Positions 28,301 through 43,300 of a DNA stretch of 64,000 nt are shown piece by piece. The stretch's first letter is position 1. Each line of letters starts with the position of its first letter. The DNA comes from Atopsyche davidsoni (lineage: Eukaryota; Arthropoda; Insecta; Trichoptera; Hydrobiosidae). The position numbers were made by a program, and so were the translations under genes. Where the stretch lies: assembly GCA_022113835.1 (NCBI GenBank), contig JAILWY010000006.1, positions 1,860,001 to 1,924,000 of the forward strand, given 5' to 3'. The notes under the pieces were generated by a model. The model was not told where the DNA came from and did no database searches. It was given only the letters and a program-made list of their open reading frames with translations.

Positions 28301-31300
28301 AAAAGATGTTATAATCCAGAATCTCTAAGCAATAAATTGTTATCCACAAATCATTAAAGCCCCAAAGAAAAGTCGCTCGGTCACCTCGCTCCGTCATCTC
28401 ACGGCTGAAATCTCGCTCGAAGTATTTCGTTGAATACAAATTTCGCTCCATCCATTTACTCATTATTAATATGTCTCGTGCCAGATTATGTTTCGCGCTT
28501 TGTTTGCTGAGATCTTAGAAGCGGAATCTAATAACGAATGTAGAGACGTTACTTAAAACGAATTGTATCGCCTGTCAGGCCCGGCATGCCCCGCCGGCGC
28601 GCGGGGATATGTGAGGAGACACAAATAAACACCGCCGTGAACAAATCCAATTAGAGTGTTATATCTTAAACTAAATATGTTTATAAGTTTCACGCTTTCC
28701 GTGAAATAAACAACAAACAAAAAAAAACTTACCAAACAGATATACAGCTGTAATTTTATTTTGTAATTCTTTCAACTAGAAGATAGTGCCGTAATAGCTA
28801 CTTGTTGTAGTAAACCGAATCAAGAAAGCTCTTTCACTTTTCGGATTATCCGAACAACAAATAATAAAGATCTTAAACTATACAGAAAGCACATCTTGAA
28901 AATTAAACAATCGCATGCCGTATGATATAACCTTGAAAACACGAGAAAGGTAAATAACACGTCAACTCCCTGAAGACTCATTTCTGTTGATTAACTCAAT
29001 ATACTAATGACAAGCAATGTTTTATCTGGAGTTTAAATAGAGGTTCACGTGTGCGCTGCTCCTCTGGCGGGACCGCAAGTGCAGAAGTTGCCGCAATTAG
29101 CACTCGCATATAAACAATAGGCAAATACTATTTCCCCTTCATGACAACATCAACATTAACGAAGCGTCACAGAGCCGCAGGGGCCGGGGGTCGTGCAAGG
29201 GCGGCTCTGCCCTGACTCACGAGGGAACTCTTCATCAAACAGTATTAAATAAATATATGCTGAATTAAATATCATATTTAATCGATTCACTTTTTTTTCC
29301 AAATAAAAAAACGGCATTGAATTTATAAATTTTGTGCACGGTTGTCTGGGCGCATTTGATACTTAGCGCCTACGAGATAGCGTACCTGCACAAGGCATTA
29401 CACGACCACATACAAAAAAAAAATTACTAACTGAACCGATCTTTCAAAATACAATAGTATAATTTTATAATTTATCATCGATACACTTAAAATAATTTTA
29501 AAAAAAAATTCAGTTATAAAAAAATACGAGGCACCACTGCTGAAAAAAATTAGGCAGCTAGTTTTATTTGCAGCATAAAAAGCAACAGATCTAATTTACT
29601 TCTTACAATAAATGTAACACAATAAAACCACCCTAACGTTTAGTTTAGAGTTTATCAGAACGTATATATCTACAAATAACTTTTTAAGAATATTAAAACG
29701 CAAATCGTCTGCAAGTATTTCTATCTGTAATGCGGTTAGATTGACAATTTCTTTTAAATTCAATAATTTATTTATTAAATAAAAAGTATCAGTTATTATT
29801 TTAACAGCCAATATTGATACCTAATTTATTTACCTGACAAATCCATTGCCAATTTACGTTGATTCAAAGAGTTTAATCCGCATCTGATGAATATTAATTT
29901 TGTTTTTATTTGCGTCAATTTCGTTGGTTCGTCGGTCATAATACCCGAAAACGAATATTTTGAAAATAAAATTAATTTATTTCAAAGTAAAAATTATGTT
30001 TATTAAACGCCACTGGAAAGCAAAAGGCACAAATTTAAATAATATTACTAAAATATATTTTCATTTTACGAAAATCTTCAAATATCATATACTTATATGC
30101 AGGACAAAAGTTGCATTCGTGTACGTAGCACGCCACTGGAGAGCATACGTGTGTAGGTACTGGATGTAGTTTTCCATATCGTGGACTCCAGAGCCGCCCG
30201 TGGGTTCAGATGGTCTCTGCTCTCTATAGTGGCGGAAGTTAGTGGAACAATTTTGAGGGAATCGCTAAAGCACACGCCACGGCCCGTTCCAGGGGCGCGC
30301 CGAGAACAAACAACTAATAACGTACATACGATGTGTACATAATAACTTACTTACTACCGCACATTCAATTTATTTTCTGACAAAGTTCTGAGCCCCGGCC
30401 GGATGCTCCCCACCTTGAAGTATGGGCGTCTAAAAATAACGGATTTATTAAATTAATTTTGCTGAGGCGGTAAGCTTTTATTTATTTTATGTTACCTGAC
30501 CGCGATTTGTGTAACTTGTATTGAAAACTGGAGCCCCAGCAATTTATAAAGTCATAATAAACGTATTGACGCTACCACACGCGGTAAATTCATTTGATAA
30601 GAAGTTTTATTCTAGTTAAAAAACCAAAATTTTTCATTCATTATTGAAATAACACAATATCCCGACTAAAAATGTGTTGACAATTTAGTCGGGAATTAAA
30701 AATCACTCAAATGGTTTTTTCATTATGTCTGCCTGTATACTTTAACAGAACAAAATATCATAACGAATATGTTCTGTGAGGGGACTTGAGTCATATTAAT
30801 AGGGCCATATTTTTTTTACCACGTTCTTAGTTTACTTTGAACATAATTTGTTAATTAAAATAGCGTATAAAATACATCATGTACCAAAGATGAGTCCAAA
30901 ACTAATACTGATTATTTAAAGAAAAATATTTTAAATTAATAGAAGAAAAAAAGTAGCGTTACACGATTTCATAACTTATTAATATTTTTACGTAAAAATT
31001 TTTGTTTATCAAAAATAATACATATATCAATAAGTTATTACGAAGGTAACTATATAGTAAAAACCGAATTTAATAATTTCAAAGTCATTGCAAAGCAGAT
31101 AGATTATCAATAAACAGTGTGAGTTTAAATTTTAATAACAAAATGCAAATGGCCACGATACATTCCATACGAACTACCTAAAATATAAGTTGACTTAGTT
31201 GATTCTAAAGGCATACAAGCAGGTAAGGAGCTGTCCAAGTGGCCGCACAAGTTTCAATAAACCGACATAAATTCAGCTGAAATCGCAGCACCCCTATTAG

Positions 31301-34300
31301 GAGTCGAGATGATCTTAGCTGAGACGCGGGAACTACCCCCGGCTGGGAGGCAAGGCACTGCATACAAGCGGCCTCTTAATATCAACCCCATTAGACGCAG
31401 CATACCACCCTAACGATCTGCCGGGACCAAGTTTACACGGTTTTACAGCCGGTGGAAGGCCGGATTGGTTAACACTGACACAGGAGGCGTAAAACGCTGA
31501 GAATTTGACAGATTATTACTTGTAAACAAATCTAAATAGTGTGATACTTAAAAACTACAGATTGCAAACACCAGATACGTAATTTAAGCTGATTTCAGTG
31601 TTTTATGGCATTCGTTATCACTATATTTACGTGATTAAGCATATTTTTTCACACATTGAAAACGATTAAAGAAAACTCTCAGAAAATATCATCGTGACTT
31701 GTGAGGGACCTAGATATCCCTCACAAGTCACGATGATATTTTCTGAGAGTTTTCTTTAATCGTTTTCAATGTGTGAAAAAATATGCTTAATCACATAAAC
31801 ATACTAATACCTGCATGGGTAAATAAATACGCATCTGATTAACATTAATCCAATTTAATATAAACTATATTTACTGTTAAAAATTGTGAATTAAATTTTT
31901 GGAATTTTTTTAAATATATTACAGCAACACGCCACAAGATAATTTCATGCGTACCACTTAAAAGAAATAATTTTATAACACGCGACACTGAACACCCAAA
32001 AATTAAATAATAATTTATCACTAATCACTTGAATAACCAGTGTGAAAACGTATCTGATAAATATATAAATCCAAAAGTTGCTGTATATATGGTACATAGT
32101 AGACTGCTGTTATATTTACTTTATTTGGTAGACAATAGCATAAAATGTACTTAATATTATTTAAGCAAATTATAATTTTAAAAACATATATTATAAATTT
32201 AGTCTTATAAGTCTAAAGTTTAATCATTTTTAAAAAATTATAACAAATTCCATTTATACAACAATAAAAATGAATAGCAAAATCACTAGGAGATTACGAC
32301 CACGTAGCCTGCTACCCATTTGCCTATTCGTACTTAATCTTTATAACAAATTTAACCAGTATGTCCTAGAATCTCATTTATGTTACGACGTTACACGTAA
32401 AGATAAAATATAAAGTGAGTAGCCTGTGCGAAACCACTAAGTTAAAAAAATATCAGAGATAAAACTAAGCTCGTCGTACCTATATTCTTTGGAGATAACA
32501 AAATATACATTTTTAGTTAGAGAGAAGCCTTGGTTAGTTTAGACGCAGTGAAAAAACTCATTTTACTTTATATCATACTTCATAACGCAATGATATTTTT
32601 TTTTGAGTATACTCTCATCCGATCCCCGTACAATGTGTTTAAATATTAAATAACACAAAAAAAAATCCACGTCTCTTCAAGTTTTGGTTTCAGCCAATCC
32701 CAATAAACCCATAATCCACTGAATAAGGTATATAAAGGCAACCGGGAACAAAATTGAAATAAAACTGGCAATCCGTATTAGTGTTCAATCCGCGGATAGT
32801 CCGCGATGGGCCACGTCATTCCGGCTACGTTTACTGTAACGTTAACAACTGGGGGCAGGAAGGGGGCAGCGATAGAGCCGGGGGGCTGCGGAGGGCCAAG
32901 GGGGCCACTGCTCTGGAGGGTCGCCAATTTCAGAGGGATTTGTCTAACCTACATTCTCTCCGTCGGAGTAATATGTTTTTGTAGGTGATTGCTTTACAAC
33001 CGCGAGGATAAAGAAAATTTTATAAATCGGTTATCTTCTCTTTATTTTTTTTTTTGTTGGAAACAATATTAAACTCGACCCGATCTTGTAAAAATGGCTT
33101 ACAAATGTCTTTGATATTTTTTTCGATCAAGGTGACTTTTTTCTAAACTCGCCCGCTCTGTTGCAACTTAGTTTGCATGCAAGAGTAGGCAAAAAACAGG
33201 ATTGTGGATAAATACCGTGAATGGGATTCCAATTTATCAGGTGCATAATAAACTTTATATATAAATATATTTTTTTAATAAGACTTTATTGTTGTTGAGG
33301 GACAAGGCATTTGCATGGTGAAGATCCATTAATATAATGAAATAAGTAACTTTTTATTTATATCTTCACATTGAGTTTATTTTATTATTTGCATTACTAG
33401 TTTCGACCTTATAACCAGGTCATCATCAGATGCACGACTTAAACATTTCATTATATTATAAGACTTTATTGATTTAAATATAAAAACGTTAACGGTTTTA
33501 AATTTATTAAAAATTTCAAAATAAAAATATATACTTTTATAAATATAACACCCAAGAATCAATATAAAAAAACTCACAAAAAAAATAAACATCCTTAACA
33601 AAGCAAAATATATATTTTAAATAATAATTAGCACCATGTTTTGAACTATTCAGAATAATATGTGTCATTTTGTGGAAAAAAAATATTTATATTACATTGA
33701 TATCAAATTTATTTAAAACGATAATACACAAAACATTTTATATATTTCGTATGACAGACAAAGATACATTCGGGATAAAAATAAATCAAAATCCTTTTGG
33801 CATTTACTTTTGTTATTTTGGCAGCATATCAACCTGGCATTGACAATCAAACGTCTCGAAAAGAGATTCGTCCCAATGTGAGGTATACTTCAAATTTCAG
33901 TCACGTCTTTCAGCAAAAACTGTTAGAAACTTTTAGATTATTACTCTGATTTGTGAAAGTCACAGATAAATCTGAAACTCGGTTTGTATTCAAATTCTAA
34001 GTTTCTATTTGATTCCAAGCTTGCTTGAATATGAATTTTATATTGGATTTCATAAACTTTACTCGATCGCTCAAATTTGCCCAAAATAATCTTTCATATA
34101 TCACAGATGTTTCTTTAAAATATTATTTTAAAAAATCATTGGCGTTTTGTCAAAGCAAGCTAAAAATTCGCATGCACACTGTATGAATTGCGCTGTATTA
34201 CACTTTGGTAATATTATTTATGTATTTACAATAAGTTATTTGAGGTTATTTTATATTTAAAAAATGAAACTGCTTGCTAAGATTTTAAATTCACTACATG

Positions 34301-37300
34301 TATATATTTACTGATGCTGATATTTCATAGCAAAAAAATATTAATAAAGGCCATGCTATGTTTTTGGTTTAGTTGTTATGTGCACGATCGTTTAGAGGAA
34401 CTTATTAGAACTACATAAACTATACTATATTGTATAATAGTAAAATATCGTGGGCTGCTGATTTCAGCATACTGTGTGGGTTAAAACAAGGCAAAACATT
34501 TTACAACATTAAAAAAATAGCTATATAGCGACCGGAGAGCGCACTAGGTACCAGGTTCTACCCGTGCCTGCGGTAAGACACCCTAAAAGGACTCTTAACT
34601 TAGTTTTATAGGGATGAAAGGCTTCGTCTGGAATGGCACCGTTGTGGTATAGACGTATTTGAATGAATTGATACAATAAAGTAGCACCTTTTTATATTAC
34701 AATACGCTCGTTATGTGATATAAAGTTTTGAAAGATAACCACTTATTTCCATTTTTAGATATATAAAATATTTTTACGATATTTTTTTATAAATAATTTG
34801 CTTTTTTTCATATAAAAAATTCAGAATAATAGATATAAAACTGCATTTGCATTAAATCAATTATAATTTTAAAATATACTTTTTTCAATAACTATTAAAC
34901 ATTATATGATTGAGAAGATATAACGTTTTTTTGTAAAGATTTTAACTGCTTTCACTAAGAATAGATTATTCGCAATTCGATTCGCCTGGAACATCTTATC
35001 TGTCGTATATAAAAAGTAATTATTTAAAAATACCTTTACCTTTTTTCTCAAATTAAATATTTTAAAGCAAAAAAATTTTTTTTCCTAATAAAAAGAGTAA
35101 ATCGCAATACAGCGCACCTGTACTGTACGAGCTACCGGATACATGAAGATATAAATTATGAACCATATTGTCTATATAAAAAAAACTACCTCGGAGCTAT
35201 CTTAATTGAGCAGCTGCTCTTTATGGTGCTATGAAAGCAAAAAAAGGCTGCCAGAATCATATCCAAGTGCATTTGAAAGGTCCACAGAGTCGCCCGGTCG
35301 TAGAAACAAGCGGGAGATAGTGAAAAATTCAAGCCGAGCGCTTTCTTGGAGCTCCCTACATGCATGTTAAACTAGACCGAGATACAACGCTCTTGCATAT
35401 ATTTTATGTTCTCTAGATACATACGGTGTGTTATTATTATACGCCCGTCTACCTTTTGAGCAATGTGTATGTATGTTTAAGCTTGAATAATAAATTCACA
35501 AATTGTACTTAAAATCACATCATACGAAACGGGCAAGAGAAAATATTTCCAGCATAGTATTTTCTGTGAGATTATGCAAGAACTCGAACATAATGCGCCT
35601 AGCTGGCGTGAGCTTCTAATATGTGTTAAAGTATAAATGATCTGCAGTCTTGCAGGTGGATATAATGGCCTTTATGACTGCGTTTGGGGGGTGGATGAAC
35701 TTTTTATGCAAGAACTAACCCAAAGCTCTGAGATAATTAAGGCTTAGATTTATTATATATGACACAGTGAAAAATTGCTTCAATTTCCTCCTGCAAGAAA
35801 ACTCGTTGAAGTTTACACTCATTGTACTTAATAATTAAAAACCTGAATAATTTTCATTTCTAAATAAATATATTTTATATTTAATAGTTTCATTTTTTTT
35901 TTAAATCATTAAGACGCCTTGGAAAACATACGTAAAATACAAATTATCTTATTGCTAATTTAGATGCACTCTTAATCCATCCATATTTAATTTTTATCTT
36001 ATTTTATGTTTCTTCAATTTCAAATCCAAAATACATAATTAAAATTTACTAAGCACAGTAAACAAATCAATGACAAAAAAATCACCACACCTTGGGAGGT
36101 TTAAAAACCATCCCCCTGGCAATTGCGCCCGGCTTCATAACCATTCACCCGAAGTTCTGTGCTATTCCGTTAATAGTTTAATCCACAATATTGAAATGTC
36201 TTTATAAACTGAATTAAAGTCTCAAATATGGCGTTTGACTTATAACCCCAGAATTGTATTCCATAATAATAAACCGGGCGTCAAAGCCTTCGCAAAACAA
36301 TTTGATGAATAATATTTTAAAATCTTACCGAGAATTCACGGTGGAATCCCTTCTTCATACTTTATAACTTAAGAACATTCCCAAAAAACCTAAAAACTCA
36401 CTTCTAAAATATTGTTATCGGTAAACTTTTTGCGTTGTTTTTTGTGAAAAATTGTAGTTAATAAACCAATACGACGTTGTAATTCATAATAATAATGCTT
36501 TTCGCGGAGTTGCAAGAGTGATAGTAAAATTCCAAGCCAGGTGAAAAGTTCAAGTACATAAATCTGAAACTTAAATGATTACATCCCACCGGCACAAAAT
36601 AGAATTCTCGTTTCGCTGACGCTCCCGGCTCGGGCTCGGGGTAACTATCTGCCGAGGAATCTGCGCTGGATGCAAAATACTACTCTGCGATGCACATTTA
36701 ACTGTAGGGAAGATATCAGAATTATTTAACAACATCCAACTATCCTATTTGAGGCATTTTTAGAGTTAACATTTAAAAAAAAATCGGATTTCAGTTTACT
36801 GATATTCAGTAAAGAAATTTTTAAATATAGGTTTGGTTCTCTTATTAAAATGGTATGTTGTTTATTTAATATTTTTAATCAATTATACAAGTCCACTGAG
36901 AAAAACAGTTCTGAATCATAAACGACTATTTTCTGTAATAATATAAAATGCAGATATTTTATATACTAGGTGCGCAACTAAGTTTTTATGTTTCACACAT
37001 ATAGTCAAAGTAGACGTCTAAACTTGTGTTTTTTTATAGCTTAGACATTTGTCATAATACCGACACATATCGCAACGCAATAATATTTAGTTTTGACGAG
37101 TTTTGTGCCAAAAAAAACGGCATTTGCGGGATGTTTTGCTTTTCTGCTTTAATTTTAAAAAAAAAATCCAGCTGAAGCACTTAGTTCTGAGGAGGCCTCC
37201 GGCGAGTATGCAACATCGAAAGCTACCTGTGAAAATTGGTTTAAACGCTTTATGAGTGGCGATTTCCACACTAACGACAAAATATAGATATATATATATC

Positions 37301-40300
37301 GTCACAGCAATAATATGCATAACCTTTTAAACTTAATAAAATTAGTTAACTTGGTATATAAGTGTGTGAATGTATCACATACAATACCTGCTTTATAAAA
37401 TAACAATTTTTTTTTTTTGTTATTTGTGCCGTGTAGCACGAGCATGCAAAAAAATACAATAGAATAATTTCACGTATTAATAACGTAATATTAAGTCGTG
37501 TTGTGAATGATTTTTTTAGAGCTATAGGCAATGAATTTTCTTGTACAGCCACCCTGGGAATCGGGGCCGTGGGTGATATATACTCCAGCACATTTTACGT
37601 ACAATGCCTGATGCATTTTCATTGCCGTCTCCGGAGGATTCGCGGGAGCGTATGGGCGTCCTCCGGGCAGAGCCTCCTCGCGAGCCCCGGAGTAACTCAG
37701 CCGGGGGTTGATAATAATGCACCGGGGCTGGCGGCTCGGGGGGCGCATCCACGGAGCCCCGAGCAATTGGGTAATTGTCTACTACGGTGAAATTAATTAT
37801 CTAAATAGGTCGGCTGTTTTGGGAACACGTGTTAATTGTATACTGAGTACTATCGTTTAAATTTATGAACGTAGAATGCATTATCCCGGCCGTACTGTTT
37901 TATTGTTATTAACTATTTAGATGCCCATTAACCATAAAACACATCTTCCATAATTAAGTAATGTATTCTACGCTGATGTATGTATCGATATTTCGTGATA
38001 TTAACAAAAAGATTTCTAATATAATGAGACATATAAATAAACATAAACGGTACATGTAAAAACTTGTATAATCATTTTTAACATTAAATAAATAGTTTTG
38101 CTCTAATTTGTTACAAATGCGAGGTAAATTTCTACACTTTTTTCATATAAACAATTTAAAAATCCAAAAAAATAAAAGTCAATATAATTTTAAATAATTA
38201 ATTGGAAATGCTGTTTACTTTACTCTTTTCTTAAAATAAATTAACGCTATGTGCCGCAGAAAGTTGCTAATGGCCGAAATTTGGAAATATTTTCGATTTA
38301 TAATCTAAAAATAGGTCTACACAATGATCCGCCTCTGGGGTCTCTACAGGAGGGCCGAGTGCCAAATACTTCGAGCCTACTTTTACCAGGTTTGTTTGAC
38401 CCAGATATGGTATTCTGTTAATAAGAACGTTTTCATTCACTTCCCCGTAAATTCATTTTAAATACGCAATCAGACTTCTGGGATTTTCCTATGTCGAAAC
38501 GAACTCGCCCTTTCAGGGACATTTTCAAACGTATTTGAATTTTGACGTCATGTCGAATTGCATATTTAGGAGCTAGATATCATATATAATAAACACGTTT
38601 TTTTCACGTAAATTTCCATACAACTAATAAACCAAAAAAAAAGAGATTACAGCAATAAAATTGGCTTACCTTAATTAATATTTATCTATTGGGTATCAAT
38701 TACTAGAGAATATTACCTTTTAAATTTTTTTTTTTTTTAATAACCATTGTAGAAAGTTTTAATTAAAATTATTAATACAAAAATAACTTTAATTTAATGT
38801 CTTCTATAATAAACTGCTTTGAGGATATGTGTAAGTATGTACAAAAAGCTTAAATTTATTACATTTTTTTACGAATTGTAACTAAAACGGCAAGTGTGAA
38901 ATTATTTTCAGTACTGACTCGAACAAAATAGCAAATTTAATTTAATATTTAAGCTAATATAACGGATATCACTAAACTTTGACATCCAAACATTTTCGAT
39001 TTGAATTTCAAACTGTCACGATGACGTCACCGGAGATAATATCTAGAGAAAGGCTATTTTTCGTTTTCTGAAATCCAAACTTGGGCCCAATCAGAAGCCT
39101 ATGTTTGTGAACGGAAATGGGGAGGACGAACGACAAATGAAAATTGAACTTCAAGCACAGAGGGCGAAAAAAATGACATTAAGACTTTCGGAAATAAAAA
39201 AAATAACCGCCCCGTTGTCTAGCGGCTAGCGCGCTTGCTTGCTGAATATTATTTGTCGAGTTTGATTCTGGCCATAGTAATATTTTTTTTAGATAATTAA
39301 ATTTTACGATAATTAAGTATTTTAGAGTTGCGTAAATTATATCACGATATGATAAATAACAAAAACAAGCTTATACTTTTTAATCAAATACATATTTAGG
39401 AAAATATGAATCAATCAGTTAAGTAGCGTAGATTGTTATATCAATAAATCTATGTTATAAACTTAAGACTATATAAACTAATTTTGTGCCTCAAGTAGTA
39501 AAAATACACCACGTGAATTCATATCGTGATTTCCTTTAATAAAGTTAAATTTGGTAGTTTTTTTCTAAATCATAATAACTTAACAACAATGTAATATACT
39601 TGTTAACATGTATTCCTTATCTAATCAACTTTTCGGAAACAGGGAATCGGAATCATTCGGGAATTCGGAGGGCGAAGTTCTAATATACATCATATCATCC
39701 TTACTGATTTATATATTATCAGTATAGCAAAAGGCAACTTATTATAAATTACAGTACATTTAGAGAAAATATAATGTAATCATTATATATGGCAACTTTG
39801 TTTATCCTTAAGTTTAGGTATTCGACTCACACGTGAAATGACGAAAAAATAAAAAAGTTGTTAAAAATTAAAAACTAATAACCATTATTAAGGCTAGATG
39901 TTTTTCAAAGGGTTTTCGGCAATTTTTAAACACGCTCATATGTACTGTATGAGAATGCTTGTATAAAAAAAAAAGGTAGACATGAAGGTTATTTAAAAAC
40001 CTGAATATCGGTAATGGGATTTACTGGTAATCGAAAATTAAATTCAAGCGAAATCCTGAGAACTTTGTAAAAACCAGCCTCAATTAAACAACGTGATCAA
40101 ACAACGCGGGACGCCCGAAATTACGGTTCGCTAAACGGTACGAAATTTTAATTCTTGTTTGTCTTGGGGCGCAAGATTGTCGAGGGCGGGGGTTGTCGAA
40201 GGGACGGGGAGGGAGCGACCCCCGGGCGACATCGGACGACTGCAGGTGAAAAAACATCCCTCGTTCGAGCAGCTTTATTATTTTTTGGCGCTTTGAGTAA

Positions 40301-43300
40301 ACGCTTGCTTTATATTTTTATTTTTTGCCGCAAAAATTGCAGCTCCATTACACACACTTTTCGAGGCGATGAATTTCAAAGGTTTTTTATCTGCCAAAAA
40401 ATTTAAAACACTACCCATACAATCAATTTTTTTTGTGTAAATGATTTAAGATTAACAGCTTGTATGTTATGTTATTATTATTTATAGATTAATTTTATTC
40501 ACGAAGATTTGTAACACATATTATTTCTTTTTCGAGTGACTCTTCTCAGAGGAGGTTGGCGACAATCTCACTGAGCATATACTTATGCTAAGCCATTGTT
40601 CATGATTTTCTATGGGAGAATAGTACAGTGGGTTCCTGGGAAAGAAAAGTCCGCGTATTGCTGCTGCCCAATAACATTATTATATAATCCTTTCTTGATA
40701 CTACTTTTGTATTAGGCTGTAGAAATAATAGCAAGAGTCCTCCCACCTTGACAATTTACTTCCAGAGCACTTCCTTCATAATCATTCCAAGTCCATTACT
40801 CCATTACCGATCCTTTAAAAACGCTCTGGGTACAGAATGGCAGCCATGCACAAGCAACAAAATGGGGAGAGCGGGGAGTTATATAGCAATTTATTTTAAA
40901 TTACATTTACAAAAAAAATAGTATCACATAATGACAACATTAATAATACTCTCAGAAACCTTTTTGAATTTATTATAATTCTGTGTGAAATAAATAAATC
41001 ACTTGAATGCTTACATTACATTACAAAAAATATTTTATTATAGTATACACTTAAGAAGTAATAAAAATTTCACTTAAAAAGTGTTTTACTAAAAAAGTTA
41101 TTACTAACGTTTTATTACACCTAAGAAATTTAATATTACCATAAATTTAAATTGAAAAAGTGTTTTTTTCTTAATTTCATGTTAAGCTGAAAGATTGGAC
41201 GGGGCCGCCCACAATTTTGAAGGGCCCATTCAATTTATTCTGAATCGACACCCCAGTACAAAAAGCTAATTTCGCACGGCTCAGTGTTCGCCGAGAGGAC
41301 CTGCATAAGAACATAATCTCCGGGGATTCCGCGATCCTGCAACCGCCGCGCCCCAAAGCCGTCAGACGGACCCCGAAATTGGAAACCTCTCAGTCTGAGG
41401 CCGCGACGGCCGGCAAAAATAATCAAACATAATCTCAAAACATCGCCAAGACGGAAGATTTATTTTTTTAATATTTTACGATTTTTACATTCAATTTATT
41501 AGTAATGTCGGCGGGTAGTGGACTTGAAATGATTATGGAAAGATGTGCTCTGGAAGTACCTTGTCGAGATGGGGGGGGACTCCTGAGATTGTTTTTGTAG
41601 CTTGCTGCCGAAGGAGTATCAGATCTAGAGCATTGTAAGGAAAGGATTTATAAAAGTGCTGATAAAAGGGCAGCAGGAATATAAAACCGGGGCCCACTAC
41701 ACTATTCTCCCTAAGAAAACCATTGAACACTGGTCCAGCATGAGTATATGCTCAGTGAAATTGTCGCCAACCTCCTCTGAGGAGAGGAACTTGATGAATA
41801 AAGTTGGCGAAACCGGTCACCGATCAAATAAAACATGTGGAAATATCACCAAAAAAAATTGTGCCATATCAAAAAAAATTAATAGATATATTTTAAAAAA
41901 TAACTAAATATTAATTATGTGGTACTGAGTAATATATTATTAGTAATCAATACTCACAGCAATTCAATGCATAGTTAGAAATTATTAGATAACTGACCGC
42001 AAAGATAATAGTGTATATATGTATGAAGAAATAGCCTCGCATTGTTATATAACATTGTTATAATATGCAAATACAACTTAGTTATAATTTTTATTATGTG
42101 GAAAAATCACTCAAGTATTTTATTATATTTAAAATGGAATTCCACCGAGTACTCTCTGTCAAAAATATTGATTATTATATTATAATTGTTTAAATGTCTC
42201 TATATGTTATTCATTTTAATACTCCCTATTCTTTTTATTTGTTTTTTAATTACGCAGGTTGCTTACTGAGAACATATTTCACAAGGAGACGTTCGCACGC
42301 TTATACAATTGTCCACGGCCATATACAATCGTATTTACCGTTCAATGAAAATATTTTATAGATTATAGAATAGGAAAGAAAAATAAAAGTATTTCAAAGT
42401 GCATTTATTTTTTTTATGGAGTGAATTTGTAATTTTATTTGCAAGCTGAAAAATATCACGGGAAAAAAATTAAATTTCTTTTCAAATAAAAATGCTCGCA
42501 AACAGGAATGCACGCGGTCGTCAGGACATGGTGCTTTTAATGGCGAAATATTTAACGCGTTATGATTAATGACTAGCTACGGACGTACAGCGTTAAACTA
42601 GAACGTAAAATGTGATATCTCAAACAGAATTTGATCCGGTGGGTGGCTTCTACATTTTATCGGCTCCAACACATTTTTATGGGCCGTTACGAATACCCCT
42701 TTCGCAGGGCACAAAAATACGCTTCAGACTTTCTATAAATAACGTAAATACATTTATTTCCCTTTTTATTACTGGCTGTAGTGTGTACATTAAGGACACG
42801 AGTGAGCCATTTACGAATGAAAACCCTAGAATCTTTTTCATCGACTATTTTAAGAGCTAACGCCCGAAGTATAAGAAAGCCGAATTTTTAAAAACACTTA
42901 GTGTTTAAATTTATAGAAATAATGTTGACAAACTTCGATGCTGTCATCTTGCTAATGAAGACTATAAATAAACGAAATTAGATTTGTTTGATACGAATGA
43001 TTCACACAAATAAGCTGTCATAGCACTATGAGTAATTTTACATTTAAAAAATGCGATTTATAGAATAATATGTGTATCACAGCTGGTGTCAGAAAACATT
43101 TCCATACAAAAAGCATTTATTTTCTACGTCGCTAACGGTTCAACCAAGTTAAATACATTTTGTAACAAATTTTAAACAGTTTTCTGTTTTTCAAGTATTA
43201 TTATTTTTTAATACCTCAGTGCTAGAAGGTGCTAGTAGTTAAATTTTTGACTTTTAAAAGTCAGAATTATCAATAAATATCTAATGTGACTTTGTGATTA

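Noticed and set aside
37491..37790. Four overlapping open frames in a GC-rich block
   Set aside because: Present on both strands in different frames, without motifs or exon boundaries.
42612..42860. 82-codon plus-strand open frame
   Set aside because: AT-rich codon use like the surrounding non-coding DNA and no recognisable domain.
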